A stretch of DNA of 62,457 bases from Pseudonocardia terrae (GTDB lineage: Bacteria > Actinomycetota > Actinomycetes > Mycobacteriales > Pseudonocardiaceae). Numbering within the stretch: the stretch's first letter is position 1; every line of letters starts with the position of its first letter. Location of the stretch: the NCBI RefSeq assembly GCF_021343995.1, contig NZ_JAJTTE010000045.1, positions 1 to 62,457 on the forward strand, given 5' to 3'. Positions 32,449 to 40,967 of the stretch are shown in pieces. A program made the translations under genes and the position numbers. The notes beneath the pieces were generated by a model. The model worked only from the letters and a program-made list of their open reading frames with translations, had not been told where the DNA came from and ran no database searches.

Positions 32449-33807
32449 GTGACCGAACGTCGTACGGCCCCGGTTCAGGAGAGCGGCTCCGACGTCCCCG
32501 CGGACGTCACGCCCCGCTGCTACGTGCTCGACACCTCGGTTCTCCTCTCCGACCCGTGGTCGCTGACCCGGTTCGACGAGCACCAGGTCGTCCTCCCGCT
32601 CGTGGTCATCTCCGAACTCGAGGGCAAGCGGCACCACCCGGAACTGGGGTGGTTCGCCCGCGCGGCGCTGCGTCAGCTCGACGAGCTGCGCATCAAGCAC
32701 GGTCGGCTCGACGCGCCGGTCCCGATCGGGGACACAGGCGGCACGCTCCACGTCGAGCTGAACCACAGCGACCAGTCCGTGCTGCCGGCCGGTTTCCGGA
32801 CCGACAGCAACGACAGCCGGATCCTCGCCTGTGCGTTGAACCTGCGCGCCGACTACGGCACGTCCCGCGAGGTCGTGCTGGTCACGAAGGACATGCCGCT
32901 GCGGGTCAAGGCGGCGGCGGTCGGGCTCCCCGCCGACGAGTACCACGGGCAGGACGTCGTCCCCTCCGGCTGGACCGGGATGGCCGACGTCGAGGTCACC
33001 CCGGAGGAGGTCGACACGCTCTTCCGGGACGGCGTGCTGGACCACCCCGAGGCGGGGGAGCTGCCCTGCAACACCGGCATCCGGCTGCTCGGCGGCACGT
33101 CGAGCGCGCTCGGCCGGGTCACTCCCGACAAGCAGATCAAGCTGGTCCGCGGCGACCGCGAGGCCTTCGGGCTGCACGGGCGCTCGGCGGAGCAGCGGGT
33201 GGCGCTCGACCTCCTGCTCGACCCGGAGGTCGGGATCGTGTCCCTCGGCGGTCGTGCGGGCACCGGCAAGTCGGCGCTCGCGCTGCTCGCCGGCCTCGAG
33301 GCCGTCATGGAGCGCCAGCAGCACCGCAAGATCGTGGTCTTCCGGCCGCTCTACGCCGTCGGCGGGCAGGAGCTCGGGTACCTGCCCGGCAGCGAGGCGG
33401 AGAAGATGGGCCCCTGGGCCCAGGCGGTGTTCGACACGCTCGGCGCGCTGGTCAGCCAGAACGTGCTCGACGAGGTGATCGCCCGCGGGATGCTCGAGGT
33501 CCTGCCGCTCACCCACATCCGCGGCCGGTCGCTGCACGACACCTTCGTGATCGTCGACGAGGCGCAGTCGCTGGAGCGCAACGTGCTCCTGACCGTGCTC
33601 TCCCGGCTGGGCACCGCCTCCCGGGTGGTCCTGACCCACGACGTCGCCCAGCGCGACAACCTGCGGGTCGGCCGGCACGACGGCATCGCCGCGGTGATCG
33701 AGAAGCTGAAGGGCCACCCGCTCTTCGCCCACGTCACCCTGACCCGCTCCGAGCGCAGCCCCATCGCCGCGCTCGTGACCGAGATGCTGGAGGGCCCCGG
33801 CAACTGA
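32449..33807 (+). CDS. phoH2: PhoH2-type protein: PIN domain fused to PhoH ATPase
   Basis: 452 residues from GTG at 32449 (GAGGGAG upstream). N-terminal PIN RNase domain: YVLDTSVLLSDPW near residue 25, VVISELEGKRHHPELGW, FRTDSNDSRILACALNL. C-terminal PhoH/RecD-like ATPase: Walker A GRAGTGKSALALLAG near 267-280, Walker B FVIVDEAQSLERN near 366. In mycobacteria PhoH2 is a sequence-specific RNA helicase/RNase. A longer frame to 32260 would add a low-complexity basic leader absent from family members. Syntenic with Rv1095. Confidence 0.93.
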   Translation: MTERRTAPVQESGSDVPADVTPRCYVLDTSVLLSDPWSLTRFDEHQVVLPLVVISELEGKRHHPELGWFARAALRQLDELRIKHGRLDAPVPIGDTGGTLHVELNHSDQSVLPAGFRTDSNDSRILACALNLRADYGTSREVVLVTKDMPLRVKAAAVGLPADEYHGQDVVPSGWTGMADVEVTPEEVDTLFRDGVLDHPEAGELPCNTGIRLLGGTSSALGRVTPDKQIKLVRGDREAFGLHGRSAEQRVALDLLLDPEVGIVSLGGRAGTGKSALALLAGLEAVMERQQHRKIVVFRPLYAVGGQELGYLPGSEAEKMGPWAQAVFDTLGALVSQNVLDEVIARGMLEVLPLTHIRGRSLHDTFVIVDEAQSLERNVLLTVLSRLGTASRVVLTHDVAQRDNLRVGRHDGIAAVIEKLKGHPLFAHVTLTRSERSPIAALVTEMLEGPGN

Positions 33808-33816
33808 GTCACCCCC

Positions 33817-33850
33817 GACGGCGTCCCACCCACCGGGGTGGGGCGCCGTC
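33817..33850 (+). terminator. phoH2 terminator
   Basis: GACGGCGTCCCACCC (33817-33831) and GGGTGGGGCGCCGTC (33836-33850) with loop ACCG form a 15-bp stem containing one U-G pair that works in plus-strand RNA. It lies 10 bases after the phoH2 stop and before the convergent lipoprotein stop. Confidence 0.7.
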
Positions 33851-33874
33851 GGTGTGTCGGGCCCCGGCCGACGG

Positions 33875-35407
33875 TCACGGGTGCTCGATGCCGAGGGCGG
33901 CCAGGTTGTCCTCGGCGGGGTGCGCGGCACCCGCCGGCCCCGCGGCGAAGGCGGTCAGCAACCGCGTGGTGGCCGCCCCGATGATCGGGGCGCTCGTCCC
34001 GCCGCGACACGTCGGGTCGAGCCCGCAGATCCAGTACTGGGTCCCCGCGGAGAACACGCCCGCGCCGCTCGGCACGGAGTACCAGGTCGCGTCGGCGAAG
34101 TCCGGCCGGCCGCGGCAGGTCACCGGCGAGTGGAACAGCACCTCGATCGGCCGCGGCGTCGGCACACGCAGATCGACGCGCTCGTACTCGTTGCCGACGA
34201 GGCCGGGCAGCCGCTGACCGTTCTGCACCAGACCCGAGAGCAGCCAGTTCCCGGCGTCGGCGACGACGAGATCGGCCTGCGCGGGGTTGCACTGGTAGAA
34301 GTTGCCGAGCAGGACGCTCTCCGGCCGCGGGTAGGGCGCGTCGCGCCACTGCGGCGTCGCCTCGAGCGGATCGGTGCGGCTCGTCGGGTCCTCGGTGAAC
34401 GACTTGTAGTCGACCTCCGTCCGGTTCGGTCCGAGGGCGGTGTCCTCGAACCGGATGTGCCGGTAGATCTCGTTGCCGCCCAGGAAGGCGAGGTTCACGC
34501 CGCGGTCGCGGGCGGCGGTCGCCGTCGCGCGCATCGCCGTTGACCAGTACTCGTCGTGGCCGAGCGTGATCATGCCCCGCGCGCCGTCGAGCAGGTGGGG
34601 ATCGGCATGGAGGTCGACGTCGGTGGCGTAGCCGAGCGGGAGACCGGAGCGTTCCGCGAACTCCACGAACGGCAGCTCGAAGATGAGGAAGTCGCCGGCG
34701 CCCTGCATGTCCTTCGCCTGGTAGGGCCGGTCGAAGGTGACGGCGCGGGAGCGGTCGGCGAACCGGCCGGTGCCCGCGGCGTACAGGCTGTACCCGCCCC
34801 ACCGGTTGTAGGCCTGCCAGGTGGTCACGGCGTTGACCACGACGAGGCGGCCCGTGTTGTCCGGGGTCGCGAGCGTCAGCGGGACGAACTGCTGGGCGGC
34901 GCCGTCGTCGGCATCGAGCCGGAGGAGGTAGGCGCCCGGCGGCCAGCCGGTGGTGTCGACGGTCAGTGTCGGGCTCCACGGCGCCACCACCGTGTTCCGC
35001 GGGGCCTGCACGACCGGATCGGCCTGGCGCCGTCCCGGCAACGTCGGCGAGACCCAGACGCGGGCCGCGCCCGTGGGCGGGTAGTCGCCCATCCGGAAGG
35101 CCGTCACCGTGTAGTGGGCGGCCGTCGTCGAGACGAACAGGTGCACCGGGTCGCCGGGATGCACGGAGGTGCGGTCCGCGAAGCCCTCGACGGCGTGTTC
35201 CGGCCCGGGGTGGGTGATCCGCCAGTCGGCGCCGAGGACGGCACCGGGTGGGAGGCCGGTCGGCGAGGACGCGGAGGTGGACGGTGGGGGCGAGGGCGTC
35301 GCCGGTCCGGACCCGCCCGACGTGCACGCCGCGACCAGCGTGAACACCGCCACGAGGCCGATCACGACGAGGGCGGGCGACGACCGCCCCGGCCAGCCTG
35401 CGCGCAC
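33875..35407 (-). CDS. exported lipoprotein with DMF-amidase beta-subunit-like domain
   Basis: 510 residues. Signal peptide with lipobox LVAACTSGG (Cys at about 28), then a Ser/Pro/Thr spacer. A beta-sandwich region (SVHPGDPVHLFVSTTAAHYT, PPGAYLLRLDADDG) is followed by a glutamine-amidotransferase-like fold with TWQAYNRWGGYSLY, GHDEYWSTAMR and LGGNEIYRHIRFE. These motifs mark the C-terminal domain of N,N-dimethylformamidase large subunits. Related exported proteins are common in actinobacteria without known substrates. A surface amidase or carbohydrate-binding role is possible. Confidence 0.8.
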   Translation of the reverse strand: MRAGWPGRSSPALVVIGLVAVFTLVAACTSGGSGPATPSPPPSTSASSPTGLPPGAVLGADWRITHPGPEHAVEGFADRTSVHPGDPVHLFVSTTAAHYTVTAFRMGDYPPTGAARVWVSPTLPGRRQADPVVQAPRNTVVAPWSPTLTVDTTGWPPGAYLLRLDADDGAAQQFVPLTLATPDNTGRLVVVNAVTTWQAYNRWGGYSLYAAGTGRFADRSRAVTFDRPYQAKDMQGAGDFLIFELPFVEFAERSGLPLGYATDVDLHADPHLLDGARGMITLGHDEYWSTAMRATATAARDRGVNLAFLGGNEIYRHIRFEDTALGPNRTEVDYKSFTEDPTSRTDPLEATPQWRDAPYPRPESVLLGNFYQCNPAQADLVVADAGNWLLSGLVQNGQRLPGLVGNEYERVDLRVPTPRPIEVLFHSPVTCRGRPDFADATWYSVPSGAGVFSAGTQYWICGLDPTCRGGTSAPIIGAATTRLLTAFAAGPAGAAHPAEDNLAALGIEHP

Positions 35408-35508
35408 GCGTCCCCCTCACCGGCCGACCGGCGGTGAGGCGGTCGGACGGGAGACGTTAGGGACCCGCCGGAGGAATGCCTAGGGCATCTCGGCCCTACC
35501 GCCGTCGA

Positions 35509-36948
35509 TCACAACCCGTGCGGTGTGCCCTCCGTGAAGCCCGCGGTGGTCTGGATGCCCACGACCGCGCGCTCGTGCAGCTCCGCGAGGCTGCGCGCGC
35601 CCGCGTAGGTGCAGGCGGAGCGGACGCCGGAGCAGATGCCGTCGAGCACGTCCTCGACGCCGGGACGGGCCGGGTCGAGCAGCTGCCGGGAGCTGGAGAT
35701 CCCCTCCTCGAACAGGCTCTTGCGCGCCCGGTCGAAGTCGCCGTCGGCACGGGTCCGCGCACTCACCGCGCGCTTCGACGCCATCCCGAAGGACTCCTTG
35801 TACGCGCGGCCGGACTCGTCGCGCAGCAGGTCGCCTGGGGACTCGTAGGTGCCGGCGAGCCAGGAGCCGATCATCACCGAGGCGGCGCCGGCGGCGAGGG
35901 CCAGTGCGACGTCCCGCGGGAACCGGACGCCACCGTCGGCCCAGATGGCCACGCCGTGCTCGCGCCCGGCCGCGGCGCACTCCAGGACCGAGGAGAACTG
36001 CGGGCGTCCGACGCCGGTCATCATCCGCGTGGTGCACATGGCGCCCGGCCCGACCCCGACCTTGACGACGTCGGCGCCGGCCTCGGCGAGGTCGCGCACG
36101 CCCTCGGCGGTGACGACGTTGCCCGCCGCGATCGGCACGGGCAGCCCGGAGTCGCGGACGACGGCCCGGACCGCCCGGAGCGCCTCGATCATCTTCTCCT
36201 GGTGGCCGTGCGCGGTGTCGACGACGAGGACGTCCACCCCGGCGTCGAGCAGCGCCTTGGCCTTGGTCGGGACGTCACCGTTGATGCCGATCGCCGCCGC
36301 GGTGCGCAGCCGGCCGTGGCTGTCGAGGGCGGGGGTGTAGATCCCGGCCCGGATCGCGCCGAGCGCGGTGAGCAAACCGGCGAGGCGGCCGTCGTCGTCG
36401 AGGCCGAGGGCGACCCCGCGCCCGCCGAGCGCGTCGAAGATCTCCCGTGGCGGGGTGCCGAGCGGGAGCATGACCGGCGACCCGTCGAGGACGTCGGCGA
36501 GCCGGGTGAAGCGGTCGACACCCGTGCACGCGGCCTCGTCGACCGTGCCGACCGGCCGGCCGCCGTCGTCGACCACGACGACGGTGCCGTGCGCGCGCTT
36601 CGGCAGCAGGTTGACCGCGTCGGCCACCGCGTCGCCGGTGCGCAGCACGAGCGGGGTGTCCCACACGGGGTGCCGCGACTTGATCCACGCGACGATCTCG
36701 GCGACGGCCTCCGGCGCGACGTCCTGCGGCAGCACGGTCAGCCCTCCGCGGCGGGCCAGTGTCTCGGCCATCCGGCGGCCCGCGACCGCGGTCATGTTGG
36801 CCGCGACGACCGGCACCGTGGCGCCCGTGCCGTCCGCGGTGGTCAGGTCGACGTCGAAACGGGAGGCGACGGAGGACCGCCCCGGGACGAGGAAGACGTC
36901 GTCGTACGTGAGATCCGAGGTGGGCCGGTGCCCGTCGATGAAGCGCAC
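35509..36948 (-). CDS. guaB1: GuaB1-family IMPDH-related protein (GMP reductase type)
   Basis: 479 residues. TIM barrel with an inserted CBS pair (about residues 95-205: PLVLRTGDAVADAVNLLPKR, MLPLGTPPREIFDALGG). The loop GVGPGAMCTTRMMTGVG holds the catalytic Cys305, and DTAHGHQEKMIEALR and WADGGVRFPRDVALALAAGA are typical. Its resemblance is to mycobacterial GuaB1 (Rv1843c), reported to act as a GMP reductase making IMP from GMP with CBS-mediated control. It is not the IMPDH proper, which has a different Cys loop. Confidence 0.9.
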   Translation of the reverse strand: MRFIDGHRPTSDLTYDDVFLVPGRSSVASRFDVDLTTADGTGATVPVVAANMTAVAGRRMAETLARRGGLTVLPQDVAPEAVAEIVAWIKSRHPVWDTPLVLRTGDAVADAVNLLPKRAHGTVVVVDDGGRPVGTVDEAACTGVDRFTRLADVLDGSPVMLPLGTPPREIFDALGGRGVALGLDDDGRLAGLLTALGAIRAGIYTPALDSHGRLRTAAAIGINGDVPTKAKALLDAGVDVLVVDTAHGHQEKMIEALRAVRAVVRDSGLPVPIAAGNVVTAEGVRDLAEAGADVVKVGVGPGAMCTTRMMTGVGRPQFSSVLECAAAGREHGVAIWADGGVRFPRDVALALAAGAASVMIGSWLAGTYESPGDLLRDESGRAYKESFGMASKRAVSARTRADGDFDRARKSLFEEGISSSRQLLDPARPGVEDVLDGICSGVRSACTYAGARSLAELHERAVVGIQTTAGFTEGTPHGL

Positions 36949-37072
36949 GAGGAGCCAAGGGTAGCGGCCCGATCGGCCGCGCGCCGCCGGAGCGGGCGAG
37001 AGATCTGCGACAGGTTCCGACCGCTCGCGCCCCGGCGGGTCGCGGACGCCCGGCCAGGCCCCTCCGGAGCCG

Positions 37073-38512
37073 TCAGTCGGGCGTGGGGACGATGTTGTTG
37101 TTGAGCTGGAAGACGTTGTCCGGGTCGAGGGCGGCCTTGATCCGGCCGAGGCGGTGCAGGTTGCGGCCGAAGGCGGTGTCCGTGCCGGCCTGCAGGGGCT
37201 CGTCCTGCCGGCCGGTGAAGTTCAGGAACACCCGGCCGTTGCCGTACTTCGTCATCTCCTCGAAGGCCGACCGGCTCCAGGCGATCGCGGCCTCGTCCTG
37301 GTCCGCGTCGGTCCACATGGTGTCGAACGAGACCATGTAGGGCGAGGTCCGCTCGGCGAACGCGGTGGCCTCCGGGTCCACGGCGTGCACCGCACCACCG
37401 ATGCGGAAGGTGTTCACCAGCGTGAGCGGTGCGGGCCGGTCCTGGGACAGGCGGGCGAGCGCGTCGATCGCGTCGTCGGTGAGCTCGTCGAGGTACTGGG
37501 ACTTCCAGTAGGCCCGGTGCCCGCCGCGGGGGAAGAGCCCGTCGAACGAGGACTGGACGACGGCGTAGGGCATCGGTTGGGAGAGGTCGAACAGCGGCGT
37601 GCCCAGCTCGCGCAGCGGCTGCAGCACGCGCATCCCCGCCTCCGGGTCGGGCCCGCTGTGCACCGCGGCGACGACCGCGACCGGCCGGTCGTGGATGATC
37701 TCGGGCATGCCGGGCGCCGCCGGGAACGTCAAGGTGAAGACGGCGGTGGTGACCTCGTCCGGCGCGGCGTCGGCGTACTCCCGCCAGCCGCGCTCGATCG
37801 CCGCGACGTCCTCCAGCGGGTACATCACGCCGGCGAACGCGACGATCGGGCCGACCGGGTGCAGCCGGAAGGTGAAGGTGGTGACGACGCCGAAGTTGCC
37901 GCCGCCGCCCCGGATCGCCCAGAACAGGTCCGGGTCGTCGGTCTCCGACGCGGTCCGGACGCTGCCGTCGGCGCACACGACCTGCGCCTCGACGAGATTG
38001 TCGCAGGCCAGGCCGTACTTCTTGTCGAGATTCCCGTAGCCCCCACCCAGGGTCAGTCCGGCGACCCCGGTCTCCGACACCCGGCCCAACGGCGTCACCA
38101 GCCCGAACGCCTGGGTCTCCCGGTCCACGGCGCCGAGGACGGCGCCACCCTGCACGCGGACCAGCCTGCGCTCCGGGTCGACCAGCACACCGCGCATGCC
38201 CGACAGGTCGATCAGCAGACCCTCGGGATTGCTCGACAGCCCGGCGACCGAGTGGCCGCCGCCGCGCACCGCGGCCAGCAGCCCGTGCGAGCGGGCGAAA
38301 CGCACGGCCTCGACGACGTCGGCGGTCCCCGTGCACCGCGCGGTCAGCGCCGCCCGGCTCCCGTACATCGCGTTCCACTCCGCGCGTGGCTCGGGAGTGC
38401 CGGTGTCGCTGCCGGGCACCAGGGGCCCACGCAGGGCGGTGCTCAGCTCGTCGAGGACATCGTCGGACAGTCGCTCGCGAGAACCATCGGCCCGGGTCAG
38501 CGTGACGGTCAT
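37073..38512 (-). CDS. FAD-linked oxidase, berberine-bridge (BBE) family
   Basis: 479 residues. PCMH-type FAD domain: AVRGGGHSVAGLSSNPEGLL, where the His of GGGHS is the usual covalent flavin attachment, and LTLGGGYGNLDKKYGLACDN. The Cys of bicovalent members (GxCxxVGxxG) is absent, since here the segment is VSETGVAGLTLGG. The C-terminal BBE motif is YGNGRVFLNFTG then the end FQLNNNIVPT (consensus F...QSI). No signal peptide. It probably oxidises a secondary metabolite or sugar; it stands alone. Confidence 0.88.
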   Translation of the reverse strand: MTVTLTRADGSRERLSDDVLDELSTALRGPLVPGSDTGTPEPRAEWNAMYGSRAALTARCTGTADVVEAVRFARSHGLLAAVRGGGHSVAGLSSNPEGLLIDLSGMRGVLVDPERRLVRVQGGAVLGAVDRETQAFGLVTPLGRVSETGVAGLTLGGGYGNLDKKYGLACDNLVEAQVVCADGSVRTASETDDPDLFWAIRGGGGNFGVVTTFTFRLHPVGPIVAFAGVMYPLEDVAAIERGWREYADAAPDEVTTAVFTLTFPAAPGMPEIIHDRPVAVVAAVHSGPDPEAGMRVLQPLRELGTPLFDLSQPMPYAVVQSSFDGLFPRGGHRAYWKSQYLDELTDDAIDALARLSQDRPAPLTLVNTFRIGGAVHAVDPEATAFAERTSPYMVSFDTMWTDADQDEAAIAWSRSAFEEMTKYGNGRVFLNFTGRQDEPLQAGTDTAFGRNLHRLGRIKAALDPDNVFQLNNNIVPTPD

Positions 38513-38724
38513 GGCGCACCTCTCAACCCGGCCGCCCCGGAGGGCGGTCGTGTGACGTGCCGATCGCGGAAGCGACCGGGGTAGGAGCAGGCACGGCCGT
38601 GGGCCGGCAGGCTACCGACTCCGGTATCCCGGACAAAGCGGTCGACCGACCTCTTCGTGGAAGGACGTAGTCCTCTGGGCCCGAACCGGGCAACTCGGTC
38701 GCCCGGCCGTGGCGGCTCGCGGGG

Positions 38725-40254
38725 TCACAGCAGGGCGCGGACCGCGTCGATCGTGTCGGCCTCGGCGGGGGTCTTGTCGGGGCGGTAGCGGAGGACCCGG
38801 GCGAAGCGGAGGGCGACGCCGCCGGGGTAACGGATGCTGCGCTGCGCGCCGTCGAGGGCGATCTCGACGACGAGCTCGGGGCGCATCTCGACCACGTGCC
38901 CGTCGTCGTGCACCGCGTGGCCGGGGAACTCCTTCGTCTGCCAGGCGAGCAGCTCGTCCGTCATGCCCTTGAAGGTCTTGCCGACCATGATGGGCGGGCC
39001 GCCGTCGGGGTCGCGGGCGCCCAGGTGGATGTTCGAGAGCGTGCCGGTGCGGCGGCCGTAGCCCCACTCCGCGCCGAGCACCACGAGGTCGAGCGTGTGC
39101 ACCGGTTTGACCTTCTGCCAGCTCTTCCCGCGCCGCCCGGCCGCGTAGGGGGCGCCGAGCGCCTTGACGACGACGCCCTCGTGCCCGGCCGAGAGCGCCC
39201 CGTCGAGCACGTCGGCCGCCTGCTCCGCCGTCGGCCGGCGGATCCCGGGCATGCGCAGCGGTTCCTGCGCCGGGTCGACGAGGAGGCCGGCCAGGGCGTC
39301 GAGCCGGGTGGCCAGGGGCTCGTCGAGCAGGTCGCGGCCGTCGAGGTGCAGCAGGTCGAAGAAGAACGGGCTCAGCAGCACGTCCTCGGACCCCTCGGAC
39401 CCGAAGCGGGACATCGTGTCCTGGAACTTGCGGGGCCGACCGTCGTCGTCGAGCGCGAGGGTCTCGCCGTCGAGCACCGCGGTCGTGCACGGCAGTTCCC
39501 GCACCCGGGCGACCAGCTCCGGCACCCCGTCGGTGACCTCGCGCAGCGTCCGCGTCCACACCCGCACTTCGTCGCCGGAGCGGTGCACCTGGATGCGTGC
39601 ACCGTCGAGCTTGTACTCGACGGTGACCTCCCCGCCGAGTGACTCGAGCGCCGCGTCGAGCGACGAGCCCGGGCTGGCGAGCATGGGCCGCACCGGCCGC
39701 CCGACCTCCAGCCGCACCGCCTCCAGCCCGGCGGCGCCCTCGGCCAGGGCCAGCGCGGCCGTCTCCGGCAGCCGGCCGGAGAGCATGAACGCCCGGCGCA
39801 CCACGGCCGCGGGGACCTCGGCGGCCGTGGCGATCGCGTCGAGCATCACGCCCTCCAGCGCCCCCTGCCGCAGCTCCCCGGTGAGCAGCCGGACGAGGAA
39901 GGCCTGCTCCTCCTCGGTCGCCGCGCCGAACAGCGACTCCAGCAGCTCGCGGCGCCGCCGGGCGGAGCCCGCCCCGGAGGTGTCGGCCAGCTCGGTGAGC
40001 AGCGCGTCGACCCGGGCGACGCCGAGCGTGGGCTCCGCGGAGGGCGCCCCGGCCAGTCCCGACAGGGTGCGCCAGCCGGTGCCGATCCGCCCCTGCCGGG
40101 GCTCGCCGGCGAGCCAGGCGGTGGCCGGGGCGACCTCCTCCGGCGCGGCCAGGTTCAGCAGCGCGGCCAGCGCCGCCGACTTCTCCTTGCGGGAGCGGGT
40201 GGCGCCGACCGCGGCGGAGGTCCGGACGACGTGGTGGAGCAGCACGGTCCGCAT
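38725..40254 (-). CDS. ligB: ATP-dependent DNA ligase
   Basis: 509 residues from ATG at 40254 (MRTVLLHHVV), matching mycobacterial LigB (507). The N-terminal DNA-binding domain runs to about 200, the adenylation lysine is K215 in EYKLDGARIQVHR, followed by nucleotidyltransferase motifs III (VLDGETLALD), IIIa (FFFDLLHLDG), IV (EGVVVKALG) and V (SWQKVKPVHTLDLVV), then an OB fold to the end. It seals nicks using ATP, and is accessory to the NAD-dependent LigA. No Shine-Dalgarno is obvious. Confidence 0.93.
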   Translation of the reverse strand: MRTVLLHHVVRTSAAVGATRSRKEKSAALAALLNLAAPEEVAPATAWLAGEPRQGRIGTGWRTLSGLAGAPSAEPTLGVARVDALLTELADTSGAGSARRRRELLESLFGAATEEEQAFLVRLLTGELRQGALEGVMLDAIATAAEVPAAVVRRAFMLSGRLPETAALALAEGAAGLEAVRLEVGRPVRPMLASPGSSLDAALESLGGEVTVEYKLDGARIQVHRSGDEVRVWTRTLREVTDGVPELVARVRELPCTTAVLDGETLALDDDGRPRKFQDTMSRFGSEGSEDVLLSPFFFDLLHLDGRDLLDEPLATRLDALAGLLVDPAQEPLRMPGIRRPTAEQAADVLDGALSAGHEGVVVKALGAPYAAGRRGKSWQKVKPVHTLDLVVLGAEWGYGRRTGTLSNIHLGARDPDGGPPIMVGKTFKGMTDELLAWQTKEFPGHAVHDDGHVVEMRPELVVEIALDGAQRSIRYPGGVALRFARVLRYRPDKTPAEADTIDAVRALL

Positions 40255-40330
40255 TAGACCAGTGCCCACCGACAGTCGCGCGCCGCTGGACCGGCCCCCC
40301 GCCCGGTCCGGCGGCGCACCGCGGGGCCGG

Positions 40331-40849
40331 TCAGCCCATGGTCTTCTGGCCGTCGATCGTCTCGCGCAGGATGTCCGCGTGCCCGGCATGCTGGGTCGTC
40401 TCGGCGATGATGTGCGCGAGGACGCGGCGTGCCGACCACGCCTTCTCGGTGAACCAGGGCGCCTCGGGCAGCGGGTGGGAGAGGTCGAGCGAGGGCAGTG
40501 CGGCGACCACGGCCTCGGTGCGCTCCGCGATCCGGTCGTACTCCGCGAGCAGGCCCTCGACCGTCTCGCCCGGGAGCATCCGGAAGGTCTTCGCGTGCTC
40601 GACGAGGCTCTCCTCGGTGAACGACATCGCCGAGGGGCCCTCCAGCACGAAGGTGATCCAGCTCTGCTCGCCGTACGCCACGTGCTTGATCAGCCCGCCG
40701 AGGCACAGCTCACTCGCCGTCGGTGTCGCGGCGGCCTGTTCGTCGGTCAACCCCTGGACGGTGTGGCGGAACAGGGAGCGGTGCAGGGCGAGGGTGCCGA
40801 GCAGGTCGGTCTTCTCGCTGGTCAGGCCGGGGATCTCGGTGGTGGTCAT
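40331..40849 (-). CDS. DinB/DUF664 family protein
   Basis: 172 residues, four-helix bundle. The metal-site histidines are in GGLIKHVAYGEQSW and in AETTQHAGHADILRETIDG, and DKTDLL-type N-terminal helix LTSEKTDLLGTLALHRSLFR is typical. DinB-like proteins in actinobacteria include mycothiol- or bacillithiol-dependent S-transferases, so a thiol-transfer role is plausible here. No adjacent partner. It lies upstream of ligB on the same strand, 76 bases away, with a GGACCGG/CCGGTCC hairpin (40288-40309) in the gap. Confidence 0.85.
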   Translation of the reverse strand: MTTTEIPGLTSEKTDLLGTLALHRSLFRHTVQGLTDEQAAATPTASELCLGGLIKHVAYGEQSWITFVLEGPSAMSFTEESLVEHAKTFRMLPGETVEGLLAEYDRIAERTEAVVAALPSLDLSHPLPEAPWFTEKAWSARRVLAHIIAETTQHAGHADILRETIDGQKTMG

Positions 40850-40922
40850 CGCGTCCGCCTCTCGTCGCTTCCTGGTGACGAGGACAACGCTACGGAGCCC
40901 AGCGGTCAGATCCTGTCCTCAA

Positions 40923-40960
40923 TTCCGGACCCGCCCGAGAAACCTCGGACGGGCCCGGAA
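40923..40960 (-). terminator. terminator of the symporter operon
   Basis: TTCCGGACCCGCCCGAG (40923-40939) and CTCGGACGGGCCCGGAA (40944-40960) form a 17-bp stem. The two A/C mismatches on the plus strand become G-U pairs in minus-strand RNA, so it was selected to end the leftward symporter transcript, 8 bases after its stop. Confidence 0.75.
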
Positions 40961-40967
40961 CCGCAGG